A DNA stretch of 64,000 nt, taken from contig NC_090134.1 of assembly GCF_040581485.1 (NCBI RefSeq), positions 14,499,501-14,563,500 on the forward strand. The letters are read 5' to 3'. The notes under the pieces were generated by a model. The model searched no databases and was not told the origin of the DNA. It saw only the letters and a program-made list of their open reading frames with translations. This document shows, in pieces, positions 12,276 to 24,800 of the stretch. Source of the stretch: Linepithema humile (Eukaryota; Arthropoda; Insecta; Hymenoptera; Formicidae). A program made the position numbers and the translations under genes. The first letter of the stretch is position 1. Each line of letters opens with the position of its first letter.

Positions 12276-12310
12276 GCGCGCGCGCGCGTGTGTGTGCATG
12301 TGTGTGTGTT
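12276..12310. repeat. Compound CG/TG microsatellite
   Basis: A GC-alternating run passes directly into a TG-alternating run of alternating purine and pyrimidine, which favours Z-DNA. Confidence 0.85.
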
Positions 12311-13281
12311 TACATTAATTTATAACGTATACTTTATATTTTGCATATTTTTACATTTCACATTTCATTATATTTTTTTAGATTCCAATGAATTATCTTC
12401 ACACATAAAGTGTATTCTTCGACGCTCGCGATATACATACTTGAATTTATGTACCACACAGCTTTATATTTATTTCCATAGCGGTCGTTTATAGAATCGC
12501 TACATTTCGTTTCAGGATCCAACTTAAATTCTCTTGCTTCGTTACGAGATTTGATTCAAAGCTTTAGCAGCTTAACTAACTAACCAAGATGGAAAATATA
12601 TCGTATTTCTTCAAGAAAGTATCTTACGCGATACAATTTCGTAAAATATTTATTGCGACATATCAAGTTTCAATCAATATAATATAGATGTCAATATACA
12701 GTAACATTACAAAACGAGCACATTTTTTATGAACGCTTATTTAGTTGTATTTTATAAGCTTTTATCAGAAAATAAGTATTCGTACTAATGAAAATATATG
12801 ATTAAACAATTAATTTTTCTTCGATTTGTTAACACGTTAACGTAAGCTTTATTTCTTATAAATAGATCCAGCGCGTTAAAACACATCTGTTGATATTATA
12901 CATCGAAAGAGTTACACGTACGAGAACTGTTTAATGTGTCGAAAGAAAAGAGCGATACGCGAATGAATTCCCCCGGTATTCATACGATATCCGCGCATAT
13001 GAATCAGACAAACAAGCACGATAGATATACATATAGAATAGAATATATGTACATGTGACACACACAGAGGTATACAGAAAAATACAATGAACGAGTATAT
13101 TATATGTACATGTATATATGAACCTGTACAATATTGCAGTTGTCAGTGATGCTGCAATCATTTCGATCTACATATTCGCCTAAATTTTATTCGAGCGCAC
13201 ATGCAAAAATGCGGAAAATATACATATCCATATATTTTATTTCATTTTAATTTGAAATACATTATACTGCGAACGCATAAA

Positions 13282-13865
13282 CCCTTTCCGGACGAGCGTC
13301 TTCTATAGAGAACAACCTATTTTATTTTTAAAACTGCTCACTTAATTTTCATGAAACTTAACCTATAAGAGTATTTGTTGATGCTTTATTCAAATTTGAG
13401 ATTTAAAAAATACAAAATTTAAAATGACGGATCCAAATAATGGCAGATCGAATTTTTTTTAAATAATTGGATTATTTTGAAGCTCAAGAGATTGGGAAAT
13501 TTTTTTAAGTTTGCTGAATTTGAATAAAACTTCAGAATTTTGAAATCTAAAATAGTGACAAATTAAATATGATGGACTAAATTTTTAAAAAATAATCTAA
13601 TTATTTTGAAATTCAGTTGTAAAGGATTTTTTGACGTCTCAATATAACCTTAAAATTTGAAAACTCTGATATTTCATTTGAGTTTAACAATCCCAAAAAT
13701 CTCTAAAACTCGTTTCACGATAATTGAACTAATTTTTTTAAATTTGGTCCGTTATGTTGAGTTTTAAAATTCTAAGGTTGCAATCAAATTTAGCAGCCCT
13801 GAAAACCTTTAGAAAGCGTAGTCATGTACAAGTTACTTTGTTAGAAAGCTTCCGTTCCAAACGGG
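13282..13865. mobile_element. Possible piggyBac-like MITE with internal degenerate repeats
   Basis: The right end reads CCAAACGGG followed by TTAA; the left end reads TAAA followed by CCCTTTCCGGACG. The ends are inverted (9 of 13 match) and the flanks fit a TTAA target, decayed on the left. The inside holds two degenerate direct ~120-bp repeats (about 13390-13490 and 13522-13620), each with an AATTTAAAATGACGGAT-like start and a GATTATTTTGAA-like end. Confidence 0.35.
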
Positions 13866-15332
13866 TTAATAAAATTGCTAAATAGTTTCTTCTTTCACTT
13901 TCGCTTTATTTCTTTAAATTATTATTTGAATATAGAGAAACAGCTGACGTCGTATATCTAGTATTCATTCGTCAAATAAAAAATAAAAGTTAAATAAAGT
14001 TTAGAAAGATATTATCGCGTTTATCAGTACTTAACGAAATATCGAGCTTGTCGATGGTACATCATCATATCTCAAACAGTTCGGAAAACTAAAGTTATGC
14101 GACAAATGGTATTGCTATGCAATAGATCCATTTAGAGATTCGACGGTATTCGTTATGAATTACACATAAAACATAATATAATACCGTATGGCGTAATGTA
14201 ATCATACAACTTTCATGGATAATATAGTTACACAATTAAAACTTACAGTACTATTCGCCTTGAAAACGTCTGGCATCAAGAGAAGAGAACGCTGACAGAT
14301 ACATTCTTACGAGTGCATATATGGATACATATATGGGGAATTGATACAATAGTTAGTCAGCCAATATAGAGTGAATATGAAGGTATATCTCGAATTGGAC
14401 ACAGTGCCATTGTTCTACGGCTCTTGTTCCAAGTAATAGCTTAACGGTGTCCGGATAATAATAATACCTTTGTGCTAAAACACAGCCCTTTCAAATATAA
14501 TACTTCCTCGTGTCACTTGCATTATTATAGTTACTTTATGTGCTGTGTAAGCCGCTATATTATAAATCCTGTTAGTAACGCTTTCACGTCGTTCACACTA
14601 TAAATTACATTATTATATTTTCCTTAACCTTAAGTCCATACTTTATTATGTTTGGCATGTTTTAGCTCACGGGTTGTTGGATATTCCAATAACTCGTGAC
14701 TTTATTTTAAGATTGATAAATTGACTTAATATTTTCCTTTGTTAAAGAAAAGTTGATTTACAATTTCCAAGAGTTGTTATTTCTCATTTTATTTATTACA
14801 AAAAGTTGGTAGAATTTGTATGACCAATGTAAATATAAAAATGTTTTTCTTGCAATTTTTCCTTATTTTTTCTTTAAATAATTTTAATATGTACCTTTTT
14901 TATGTTTAATCAAGCTTTCTTTTTTATGTCAAATATTATAGAATTATCAATTACGTTTCCAACCTTTCTAGATATTTACAAATAATAAAAAATTTATTGC
15001 ACTTCTCTGTTATAGTAAGTAATTTACTGCGCTTGTATCTTATTTATCTTTATTAAATATATTATATTTAAATAAATATAATATTTTTCGAAATTTAATA
15101 AAATGTTTTTTTCTTTCTTTATAATTTTATTTTATTACAATATTATAGTATGTAATCGTATTAAATACACACATTTCTGTAAGAAAATAGATGTTGCGGA
15201 AAATGTATGACTGATAATTATCCTTAAATAAAACGCGAAACGTGTTTCTGCGTTTGAATAACAACATCTTATTCTCCTGTTTCATCGAAACGACGTTAAT
15301 ACGTTGTCCTAGTTCAAATCATGTATGCGCAT
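13866..15332. other. AT-rich stretch without recognisable features
   Basis: I see no gene, RNA or sizeable repeat here. Confidence 0.4.
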
Positions 15333-15598
15333 TTATATAACTGAATTTTTAGAGATATAGACAACTATCAACTGCACCGAAGAGGCTTTTCCGCCTGCAC
15401 AAAAAATATCCCACGAGGGTACCCAATTGTTATTGCTCGTTTTTTTTCGGTCCGCTTCTTTTTGGCACCATAGTGAAAATTCTGCGGTGGAGGAGCTATT
15501 TACAACAGAGCCATGGCTGTAAATTGGGCGAGTTGGAAACGTCAGTAATGTCGAAGGGTCAATTGGTTCATTCAATTGAACGACTTGTTCAATCAGTT
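15333..15598 (-). other. Exon-like minus-strand open frame, unidentified
   Basis: On the minus strand, a pyrimidine-rich stretch ending TCTTTCTGACAG resembles an acceptor and is followed by an open frame of about 85 codons. It reads ELIEQVVQLNEPIDPSTLL, later includes WVPSWDIFCAGG, and stops near 15333. The region is GC-richer than its neighbours. I recognise no domain. It may be an exon of an unknown gene, an old pseudogene, or chance. Confidence 0.25.
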
Positions 15599-16032
15599 CT
15601 GTCAGAAAGATTTTTTTTTCAACAGAAATTTGAAGAAAAACCAACGCTTTCAAGTTTTTCCTTCAAGATTTTCTTCCATAGAATTTATTTCAATCATTAT
15701 ATAAGAATCAATCACAAGTGGTTTAAAAATTTTCCAATACTTAACGAGCAATTAATATAAAGCAATGAAAATACAAATGTAAAAAAAATTTTCCATAAAT
15801 ATACAAAAACAGGAAGCATCCGTGCAAAGAATTCGTGGTGACGATAATTTGTGTGTAATGATAAGTGATAATAGTGCCTTTCATTAAACACATTTTTATA
15901 TGGAATATAGAACAAGAATATGTAAAAAACAAAGTTCATAATTTGCAAGATATGTAAAATTTAATTATATTGAATGTGAACTAATATTTAACTTGATATA
16001 GGAACTTAGTTAAAACATTTCTTATTACAGAT

Positions 16033-16296
16033 TTATTCGGCTCTTATTCTGAATTTTTCACGCGTATCGTCGAATTGTCTCGCGATATCATCTGACCAAC
16101 TTCCACTAGACTTGTATCGATTACAAGCTCGTGCTCTCTCCTCTTTAAAATACTGCGTCAAATCTTCGTACCGTTGGTGTCGCAAAAAAAGCTGCTCTAT
16201 ATATGACAGTGTAACAATAACAATCTTACTGCGTATACTATGGTCTATGTACATAATTTCGTCTGTGAAATTGTTTGTTCGTGGCGAAACCCTCAT
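16033..16296 (-). other. 87-codon minus-strand open frame, unidentified
   Basis: ATG at 16296 down to TAA at 16033. The C-terminal half is charged and protein-like (RHQRYEDLTQYFKEERARA, then a K-S-S-G-S-W stretch), with ordinary codon use. No family is recognised and no promoter or partner exon is evident. It could be a gene remnant on the same strand as the 15.3-kb frame. Confidence 0.3.
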
Positions 16297-16319
16297 TATT
16301 GGTGAAAATCAATATTGAT

Positions 16320-17509
16320 TAAATCATATAATACATATTTTATTTTATGGTTATGCAAGATGGTTCACATAAGAACTAAGATTTCTAACCCCGCTTCCCC
16401 CTATTAATGAGAAAAAAACATTATAGAACAACAAAGTAACTAATAAAAAAATCTAATTCCAAAACAAAACTGTAAAACTAATAATAAGTACTCAAAAGCA
16501 ATCGTAAATCACATTACAGTAAAAAAAATGTTATAATAAAAATATAAATAAATTCAATTTCTTAATTATTATATAAAAAGTTGATTTGTTCATTAAGGGG
16601 ATCCCGGAATCGTCTGTTTTACCGACTTCTATTTTTAGTAAAAATCTTTTTTATGGCTGTATAGAATAAAAAATCCTTTTCTATAATTAAAGTACATACG
16701 CTAAAAGTGTACACTATGGTCGATTTGAGGCCAGAAAAGAAAAAAAAATATAATAAATTACATTTTTCTTTACCTACAAGAATGTCAGTTCATAAAAACA
16801 TTTTCTTTGTATATACATTATGCAGGTTGTATGTACGTATAAAATAAGATTGTAGTGAATGTGGGATTATATAAAAAACGACGTGGACTCAAAACTGATC
16901 TTAGAAACTTAATATAAAAAATATGTGTTGATGATAATTTTGGATAATCTGTATGTCCTGAATCGGTAGAGTAGATGGAAAAACAGCAGTAGAATAGTTC
17001 TCTGATAATATCAAAAAAGCGTCATCGTGAGCCGTGTCTGCTATCTGACATAATCTATTGTTACATTAATACTTTCCGTATCAGTGTCAAAAAATCAACT
17101 AAATGTCACATGGTTGACGGCACGTTAAATACGTTATAAAAAAAAAAAAGACACTTTCCATAGTGCTTCAACCTTTTACCCATACACTGTACAGTGTAAG
17201 TTACTTTTGAATGTGTGTTATATATAAAAATATATAGTGTTTAATGTTTAATATGCTGTGTAATAGAAAAATAATGGGATAAAAAGGAGGGTATATATCA
17301 TATAAAAATGGTCAAAATTTACCCCAAGCCAAAACCAAAAAAACTAATTCTACAGTGTTTCTTGGTGTACTATATAAAAAAGAAAAATAACATTTATAAT
17401 GCCGGAAAGTGCTAGAAAAATTACTGATAACAATAAAATATTATACAAAATACGTACTGCATACGTGACATTATATTTCAGTTTTCTTTATTTTTATATG
17501 ATCAGACTT

Positions 17510-17510
<1 letters not shown>
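16320..17510. other. AT-rich stretch without recognisable genes
   Basis: No supportable coding, RNA or repeat feature. Several A-runs and short AT-rich palindromes only. Confidence 0.4.
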
Positions 17511-17546
<36 letters not shown>

Positions 17547-17565
17547 ACACACACACGCGCGCGCA
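17511..17565. repeat. (TA)n / (AC)n / (GC)n microsatellite
   Basis: A TA run of about 30 bp is followed by ATATAACACACACACGCGCGCGC, a compound simple repeat. Confidence 0.85.
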
Positions 17566-17721
17566 CATTTACGTTCATTTTCAGATGCATTTTACATACA
17601 GACTTATACACAACAACCATTTTTAATAAACGAATATTAAAATTTTTTAAATCTATCTTCTATTTGTCAGTGAGAGTCTTTATTATCAATATGATTTTGA
17701 AACAACTGCCAAAGAAAAGCC

Positions 17722-17980
17722 AGAAGCAATCTACCGTGAGCTGACAAGTTTTAATACATATAGTCAGAGGCGATCTATCGTGAGCTGACAATTTTTAATA
17801 AATATAGTCAGAGGCGATCTAACGTGTGCTGGTAAATTAGAATAAATATTGTTAAAGGCAATTTATCTGTGGGCTGACAATTTGTAATAAATATTGTCAG
17901 AGGCAATCTATCGTGAGCTGACAATTTTAAATAAATAACGCCGAAAGTGACGTAACGTGAGCTGGCAATTTTTAAGAAAT
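17722..17980 (+). repeat. 44-46-bp tandem array, six degenerate copies
   Basis: Units start near 17722, 17766, 17810, 17854, 17900 and 17944. Each has the form AGAGGCGATCTATCGTGAGC, then TGACAATTTTTAATAAATA and a GTC spacer. Non-coding. Confidence 0.8.
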
Positions 17981-18218
17981 ACGTATCTCTGTTTTTTTTT
18001 TAGTAATCCACTACACATGTGGTCTGTTTATGTTTTATCGGATAATTTGTAAAATTCACACGTCTTTCCTCGATTGAAATTCTACTGTATGGTTGTATGG
18101 TGTATATACGAGACGAAATAGGCTTATCCGAGGTATCTAGTAGATATAAATTAATAAATATAAATATGATAAAATATTTTATTTGAGAAATGTATATTTA
18201 ATACATTTATACATCTAA

Positions 18219-18511
18219 TTGAAAAAATGTTATATGCTTTCCTTATTTTTATTCTTATTTAATAAATACAAAATAAATAAATTAATTAATCAATATACAT
18301 ACATATTGAATACATAATTATCTTTATTTTGTATTTTATATAATGAGTGAAATCATATATACTCATTATTTTAATCATTATCGTATAAAATACAAAATAA
18401 AGATAACTGTATATTCAATATGTGTATATGTATATATTATTTAATTAATTAATTAATTTTGTATTTATTATACAAGGATAAAAATAAGGAAAGCATATAT
18501 TTTTCTTCAAT
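18219..18511. mobile_element. Palindromic MITE, ~140-bp arms
   Basis: The arm at 18219-18360 is the reverse complement of about 18372-18511, with GAAAAAATGTTATATGC / GGAAAGCATATATTTTTC at the tips and AAATACAAAATAAAGATAA inside. A related half-element lies at 50535-50640. No coding content. Confidence 0.8.
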
Positions 18512-18819
18512 GAAATATATAGTTTGTCATGTCCACTCAAACGATACAGACCACCAAATTCTTTTAAAGCAAACTGACTCTGTACACTGAAATTGGTTTT
18601 AGTTTTTTAATATTTTAAAAATAAAAAAGTTAAATACACGAAAACACAACAGGATGTTACTGCTATGCATTGAGAATTATTGCAATCAACCACAATGTCT
18701 CAAATAAAAGTACATCGCGTATAATAATGTAAAACACGACATCGTTTTCTTCCTGATAAGTTAAGGATTGCTGTTTATTTGAAGGGGCATGACTTTCAAG
18801 AGATGTTTTCCATCTAAAC

Positions 18820-18930
18820 AATTTTAAAAGTAACGAATAAGAAGATTATTGTAATATATTCCGAAATTTAGTTTTATAAGTAACGAATGTAAGAAGATTT
18901 ATTGTAATATGCTCCGAATTTAAAATTAGT
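18820..18930 (+). repeat. Two-copy ~55-bp direct repeat
   Basis: AAGTAACGAAT...AAGAAGATT...TTGTAATAT...TCCGAA occurs twice in tandem just upstream of the GAAACGTTT hairpin motif, so both may belong to one element. Confidence 0.55.
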
Positions 18931-18933
18931 GTA

Positions 18934-18965
18934 ACTACTCAAGATGACCACAACCAAATGGTCGA
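18934..18965 (+). other. Hairpin motif AAGATGACC...GGTCGAAACGTTT
   Basis: Second copy of the motif seen near 4866. The stem bases are exchanged (GACC pairing with GGTC) while the flanking AAGATG and CGAAACGTTT are kept. That compensated change suggests a conserved RNA or DNA hairpin. Confidence 0.45.
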
Positions 18966-19964
18966 AACGTTTAGATCCTTATAATTTGTTATAATTGACC
19001 AAAAAAACATTGATTGTTATAAGAAGTAAATAAACTAAGCACGTAAATCCAGCTTGGGCTCTGTAGCTTATTTTCATTAATTTATTTGAATAATTTGAGC
19101 CAAAATTCGTAATTTTTAAGTTATGAAATATATAGTATTATATGTATATTTTTCAAATATTATTTTGTCATATTTATTTGACACCTTGTATGTACATGTC
19201 TCGTACATACGCCGAAATGTCAATGTCATTTTTGGTTCCATCGAAATGATGATGCTATCGCGTCGGAGTTCGTCAGGCACTCCAGCATCCTCTTAAGTGC
19301 AATTATCACAATTTCAAATTTATTTGTGCCTACAATAATGCTGCGGTTTCTTAAGTAACAATTCTGTGTGTCAGCTCCGTCAGGCTCCGATAGGCGTCAT
19401 CAGTGTCGTCGCATATCGTTCCGTCTCCTTGAATCGACACGGACATTAATCGAGTTTAATGTAACATCCTATTTTCCTTTACCTCAAGATCGGGAAACAA
19501 GTTAACTAGATATCGCCAACTTTGCCACCGTCGGATCTCGAGGGGATAAAATATGGTGCATGAGAACGACGATGTAGATCGCGATTCGCCACCTTCAGGG
19601 AATTATTTACTAACAATTGTTGTACATGACCAAGCATGATATAAATTACTAAGACCAAATGTATGTCACACAAAGAGTACAATTAAATTTTATTATTTCA
19701 ACAAATATTTGACACTTCTATTTAATTTCTCGTAGAAATACTATTATTATGTAATAGAAAAAACAGATGGAAAAAAACAGAGAAATGTGTGACAAAAATT
19801 TAAAAACTGTTGGAAGAGACCGAATAATTAAGTTGCTCTTCTCTAGAATTTATTTTTTGCAAAATACGGTAATATTTATAATATATTTGGAATGGAAATT
19901 CTAGAAGAATTTGTGCTAATATTTTACTATTTACCGTCTACATTTGGCTTTAAATATCAAGATA
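18966..19964. other. Unique sequence, no gene recognised
   Basis: A moderately GC-richer patch at about 19200-19600 contains repeated TCGTC/GTCAGG words but no sustained frame or splice pair that I trust. Confidence 0.35.
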
Positions 19965-20258
19965 ATGCAAGAAGTAATTACAGAAGTCGCGGATAAACAT
20001 CGGCAATGTCTATCATCCCACAAGAATGCGGAAGCGTCTAAACTTCTCAATATTGGGGGAATAAGACGGTTAAAAAGAACTAAACCGTCTGATCTTGCAC
20101 CTGCTAGATGAATAAATATTATTAAGACAGGGGCTCAATGGCAAAGGCTAGACGAGTCGCAAAATCTATTAACGTTCTTTAAGAGAGAAAATACTCGTTA
20201 CATGTAAATGTAGTTGTATTTGTAAAGAATAAAAATATATTATTTAAAAAAAAAAAAA
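19965..20258 (+). pseudogene. Processed retrocopy of an mRNA 3' end (poly(A)-tailed)
   Basis: An 80-codon frame runs from ATG at 19965 to TAA at 20205-20207, broken only by a TGA at 20109-20111, probably a mutated CGA. It begins MQEVITEVADKHRQCLSS, continues through GGIRRLKRTKPSDLAPAR and ends LLTFFKRENTRYM. A canonical AATAAA (20228-20233) follows 20 bp after the stop, then a 13-base A run (20246-20258). Stop, polyadenylation signal and encoded tail in this order mark a reverse-transcribed mRNA inserted by LINE machinery. The parent gene is not recognised. The upstream frame closes near 19919, so the copy is probably 5'-truncated or its parent protein is short. A genuine terminal exon is an alternative, but the A run argues against it. 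Confidence 0.6.
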
Positions 20259-20416
20259 ATGTTTTCCCATAATGATACGTAATTTCTCTTAGCGTGAATT
20301 TTTCGCCATTTTAAGAAACTTGGATAAAAAGCCTATGAATTCAATTCAATAAATATTCTGTGCAGTTCTGGATAGAAAATTTCATAAAAACGCTAATATT
20401 CATGACGCTTTATGTA

Positions 20417-20598
20417 CACGGAGAAAATTTTATATCAAAAATTACTATGTACGGCAGTAACCGCGAACCATGAAGTCGCGAACCGAAAATTTTTACTATG
20501 TTTCACATGTGAAAAACATAGTAAAAATTTTTATAATTCCTTCATGGTCCGCAGCTACTACCGTACATAGTAATTTTGGATATAAAATTTTCTCCGTG
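20417..20598. mobile_element. 182-bp palindromic MITE, TA target
   Basis: CACGGAGAAAATTTTATAT and its complement form the ends, with TA on both sides (20415-20416 and 20599-20600). The arms continue inward through ATTACTATGTACGG, with TTTTTACTATGTTTCACATG at the centre. Tc1/mariner-type by target. Confidence 0.85.
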
Positions 20599-20608
20599 TA
20601 TTTGATAG

Positions 20609-20781
20609 CCCGAGAAAAAATGGTATAATTGGTCAGACATAAATATATATAATTAGTTATAAAAAGATCTCATAACATATGTAATTTTATATGATCATAT
20701 AAAATATTACATTTTATCAGATCTTTGCATAACTAATTATATATATTTATATCTGACCATATTATACCATTTTTTCTCGGG
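20609..20781. mobile_element. 173-bp palindromic MITE
   Basis: CCCGAGAAAAAATGGTATAA faces its complement at 20762-20781. The arms extend inward through TATATAATTAGTTAT and AAAGATCT. It lies only ten bases from the preceding MITE. No clear target duplication. Confidence 0.85.
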
Positions 20782-21742
20782 AGTCTATGGCAATTTACCT
20801 TTTATACAATATACCAACAAACTATTTGTAAATTTCACACGCACTGTAGCAGTTTTAACAAATAATAATTTTCACATAAATCTATGCGATGCTACTCGTT
20901 TTAGCAATTTTATATTTATTGCGTATTATAATAAATACAGATGTCATCTACTAGTCTTACAGAAACATTATCGAGCGATTTACGGTCCAATGTTATTGAA
21001 AGCAATTCACAAATATTTTATTATTGAAATTTAATCCACAAATATGATATATAATAGTATATTGTATATTCGAGACCAGAAATACAAATTTTGAGATATA
21101 ACAATTTTTTTAAACAAACTGAAATATGTGCCAATAATAATAAAAGTAGACTAATATACATAAGTAAAAAGTCTTGAAAAATTAAATTTATCGCTTACTT
21201 TGTATTATATTAGTTTACATTATATAATATTATAATATGCAGCCATTTTTTAAAAACAGTTGAAAATTGAACTGTTTAATGGCGTTGATAATTGTGTCAT
21301 TGAACAGAATTCAATTCATGTTTATTTTAACAGAGGTCAAAATCACTTGCTCTCTGGTAAACTTCTGTTTTATGAAAAAAATATACCTATTCTTTCATTA
21401 TGTTATGAAATAGCGATTTAAGCAAATAAATTTTAAAGAATAATATAAAATAATATTACAAATATTCTAAAGCTCTTGTGACTTCAAAAATTGGAAATGC
21501 TACTATCAAAGAAGAAAAACAACTAAAATATTGGTAAAAATTAATGAAACATAATTATAATTATAAAGTGTAAATGGATTGTTTTTTAATAAAATTCAAT
21601 ATTCTTTTATTTCAAATAATTTTTTAAATCATTAATTTTGAACACGGACTAAATCATTTGAGGTATCAAAAAACATATTTTCTTACACATTACTGTAAAA
21701 TTTTACAATCATGAAAAAAAATTTACATTATAAAAGTAACTA
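20782..21742. other. AT-rich stretch
   Basis: No gene or sizeable repeat recognised. Confidence 0.4.
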
Positions 21743-21898
21743 CCCAGTAAACACAAAGTAACAATAACGTAACATTAATGTTATAATTTCCCACTCAACA
21801 ATATAATTGTTACTTACAAGGCATGTTATATTGCAGTTACATTGTTGAGTGGGAAATTATAACATTGACGTTATGTTACTGTTAGCTTATGTTTACTG
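21743..21898. mobile_element. CCCAGTAAAC palindromic MITE
   Basis: Inverted arms share TAATTTCCCACTCAACAATAT in the middle and CCCAGTAAACA / TGTTTACTG at the tips. Same family as the better preserved copy at 54561-54716. Confidence 0.8.
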
Positions 21899-24800
21899 AA
21901 TATTTTGGAAAATACAAGGGAGAGTCAAAAAGTAATCTTAATATTTACTGTCCCTTTTTATTGTTATATTAAGGTTATTCTCGTATTTTGTTACATAATA
22001 AAAAAATATTTTTTAATACATACAAACGCAAAAGTCAAAATATCTAAAAAAAAAATGTACTTTATTTTTTCATAATCACCGGTACATATACAATATATAG
22101 ATAAATTTTAAAACTCAATATCAATCTTTTTGTAGAGTTGTAATATAATGTATGTCGCTTTTAATACATACCTCGTGCGAAAAAAACAGGCAAAAAATTT
22201 TTTAATTCTCTGGATTGATTCGATGGCGTTTGCGTCTAATAATGAGTCTGCAAGCTCGTTGTAGATGAAATACATTGGTCGACATTTCACACGAGACTAA
22301 GCATTCGACGAGGATACAGCTTATTCTTTGCGATAAGCTTAAATGCTCCATTTAAATAAGCTTATTGAGTTTATGCAATCGCGCAGACTCGAGAATAAAT
22401 ATTGGGGAGATAACATAATAAAGAACGTTACATTTTCTTTCATTGTCAAAGCTCGCCTCACACAAACCAAGCTCGAAATAATTATCACGCAGGAGCGTGT
22501 GAAGCGGCTTCAGATATAAAGGCGACTTATATCTAAAGTCCACTAGCACTTTCTGACACTACAAACGTGCTTATCATTAGTGAATCAATTTTTTGCATCC
22601 CGTAACAATGTTATAATATCTTGAAATGTGGCAATTTATTATAGGAGTATGTAAAAATTTCCATCGTTTTGAAGGCAACTTTCTTTAGTAATACCTTATA
22701 CAATATTTTTAGTCAAAATATTTTCTAGCATTATCTATCACTATTACTTTTAGATCAAAGATGGATACCACGATGAAAAAAAGAGGTCTCTTGCGATCTA
22801 TCTATACATAAACCATGAAAACTTTTATATACTTCTAATAATTATTATTCACATAAGTTGAACTAAACTGATTCTTGATTCAGATAAAGACAGCGATGCA
22901 CCAAATTTTCTTTTATACGTATCGTGTTAAAATTACAACCCAGAAAAATTAGAAATAGATTGTTCAAATGTATTTCTCGAACCAATAAATAGATTTCTAA
23001 CTATAAGACAAAAGGTTTTATTCTTTTTGTTTTTGTACATATACGTAATATAAAATTTTTTCAATAAATTTAAAATCTTTTCCATCATCACAGATGAGGT
23101 TGGATTCATATAATACCGCTTATATAACTGTACGAAATAAAAGTAAATTACATTCAAAAATTAACTTTATATAAAATGCAAACATTATTAACATTTGGAA
23201 TCACTGTTGAAAAAAAGATAAAAATAATAAAAAAAAGTTTATATAAAAATTAAATGATTATTGAGTAAAAACACTTTTTATATGCAAAATTTTGTATCTA
23301 ATTACAAACATTAATTTGATGAGCTGCTAATATTTTAAAGTGAATTATGGATTTTATTTTAGCTTACAAAGCTGCTTTGCGCACAAGCATATTAGAAAGC
23401 AATAATGTGTGAGAAAGAGCTATTTAATAGAAAGAACACGTTTCCATCAGATCATATAATAAATATAAATTGTCACGAAGAAATTTCTTAAATTTTTCAT
23501 TTAAATAAACACTACTCTATATGATTTGATTGTTTAAAAAATAAAAATGATTTTCCGCACATTTTTATGCGCTAAATACAAATCCGGCTTTAAAAATTGC
23601 CTATCATATCAAGTTTTTGAAGAAATTTAAACAAAAAATGCAATTTAAACAAAAACAGCAATTTTGGCCACAATTACAACGTTATACTAAATACTTTTGC
23701 TTATTAAATAATTGTCAGGCTATCTTAAAGTATTAATTTTTCTTTTTAAAATAAGTCCTCAATTGTTTCCTTATTTTTTTAAGCTGAGTATATAAACTAT
23801 AAATAGTTTAAATTTTAGAGGATCACAAAAACATTATAACGTCTCTATAAAAAGAATATATTTTTTGTTTTAATATCAAACCCAGTATCTGAAAAGTTTT
23901 GAAGTTGCAAATCTGAAATTAGAATAAAAAAATTGAAAATAGCGAATTCAATTTGATGGCCATAAACTAATTAATTTTTGCATATACATATATGTTCTTA
24001 AACTACAATACTTCATTTAATTGATACATTTAATAGAAGCAAATTATACATAACAATCTGACAAACTATTATTTCATATATTTTTATATATCAATTTCGA
24101 ATTTATTATAATTGCTTATCAATTATTAGAAACGCGAACAGAAAAAAATTATTTTTACGAAGATGATAAGAATTACTGGTAATAAATATGAGTATATAAA
24201 ATTGTTTTAATTTAAGTAAAAGTTTTAAAATAAAATAAAATATAAATAAAATAAAAAGTTTGATTAGCGTAATTGATTTTAAAAGATCGATCCACACTAG
24301 CGTAAAACAAAATTCAATAGATACAGTTAACCCTTTGAACATAGAAGCGAGGAAAAGTCATTTCTCGCGACCATTGCTAACCACATTGTAAAAATGCAGA
24401 TATCGTACTTTTCAGTACGGTTTAACTTTGTCGTGTAAAAAAATAGGCCATATAAAGAATATCACACTCTATTCCAGTGTCACCAGTCGAGTTTTCAGTA
24501 GAATTTCTACAGAATATCATATGAAAAAATGAGATAAAAGAGAGAGACAGAATTGTACAAATAAATTTTGTTTATGTAAGTTCTATAAATAAAAACTCAT
24601 TATCTTCCTTTACCTCCAATTGTTCAACAATGTTCAATTATACAAAAGTTGTACAAAAAATATAGTAGAATTCTGAATAATAGCTCTTAGAATGTAAATA
24701 TCCATCTAAAAATCACACCTCGCTGATAAAAATTCGGATATTCATTCTTCTGATTAAAATTTAGACCGCATTGTGAATTACCATCAACAGATTTACATAA

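Larger units (their letters stand above)
9680..13281. other. AT-rich stretch, probably intronic
   Basis: No further exon recognised. Slightly GC-richer unique patches lie at 10750-10930 and 11130-11340 but lack convincing frames. It contains a possible small TIR element (10617-10933) and a GC/GT microsatellite (about 12276-12310). Confidence 0.4.

Noticed and set aside
17722..17980. CRISPR-like array
   Set aside because: Units are contiguous degenerate tandem repeats without unique spacers, in a eukaryotic context.
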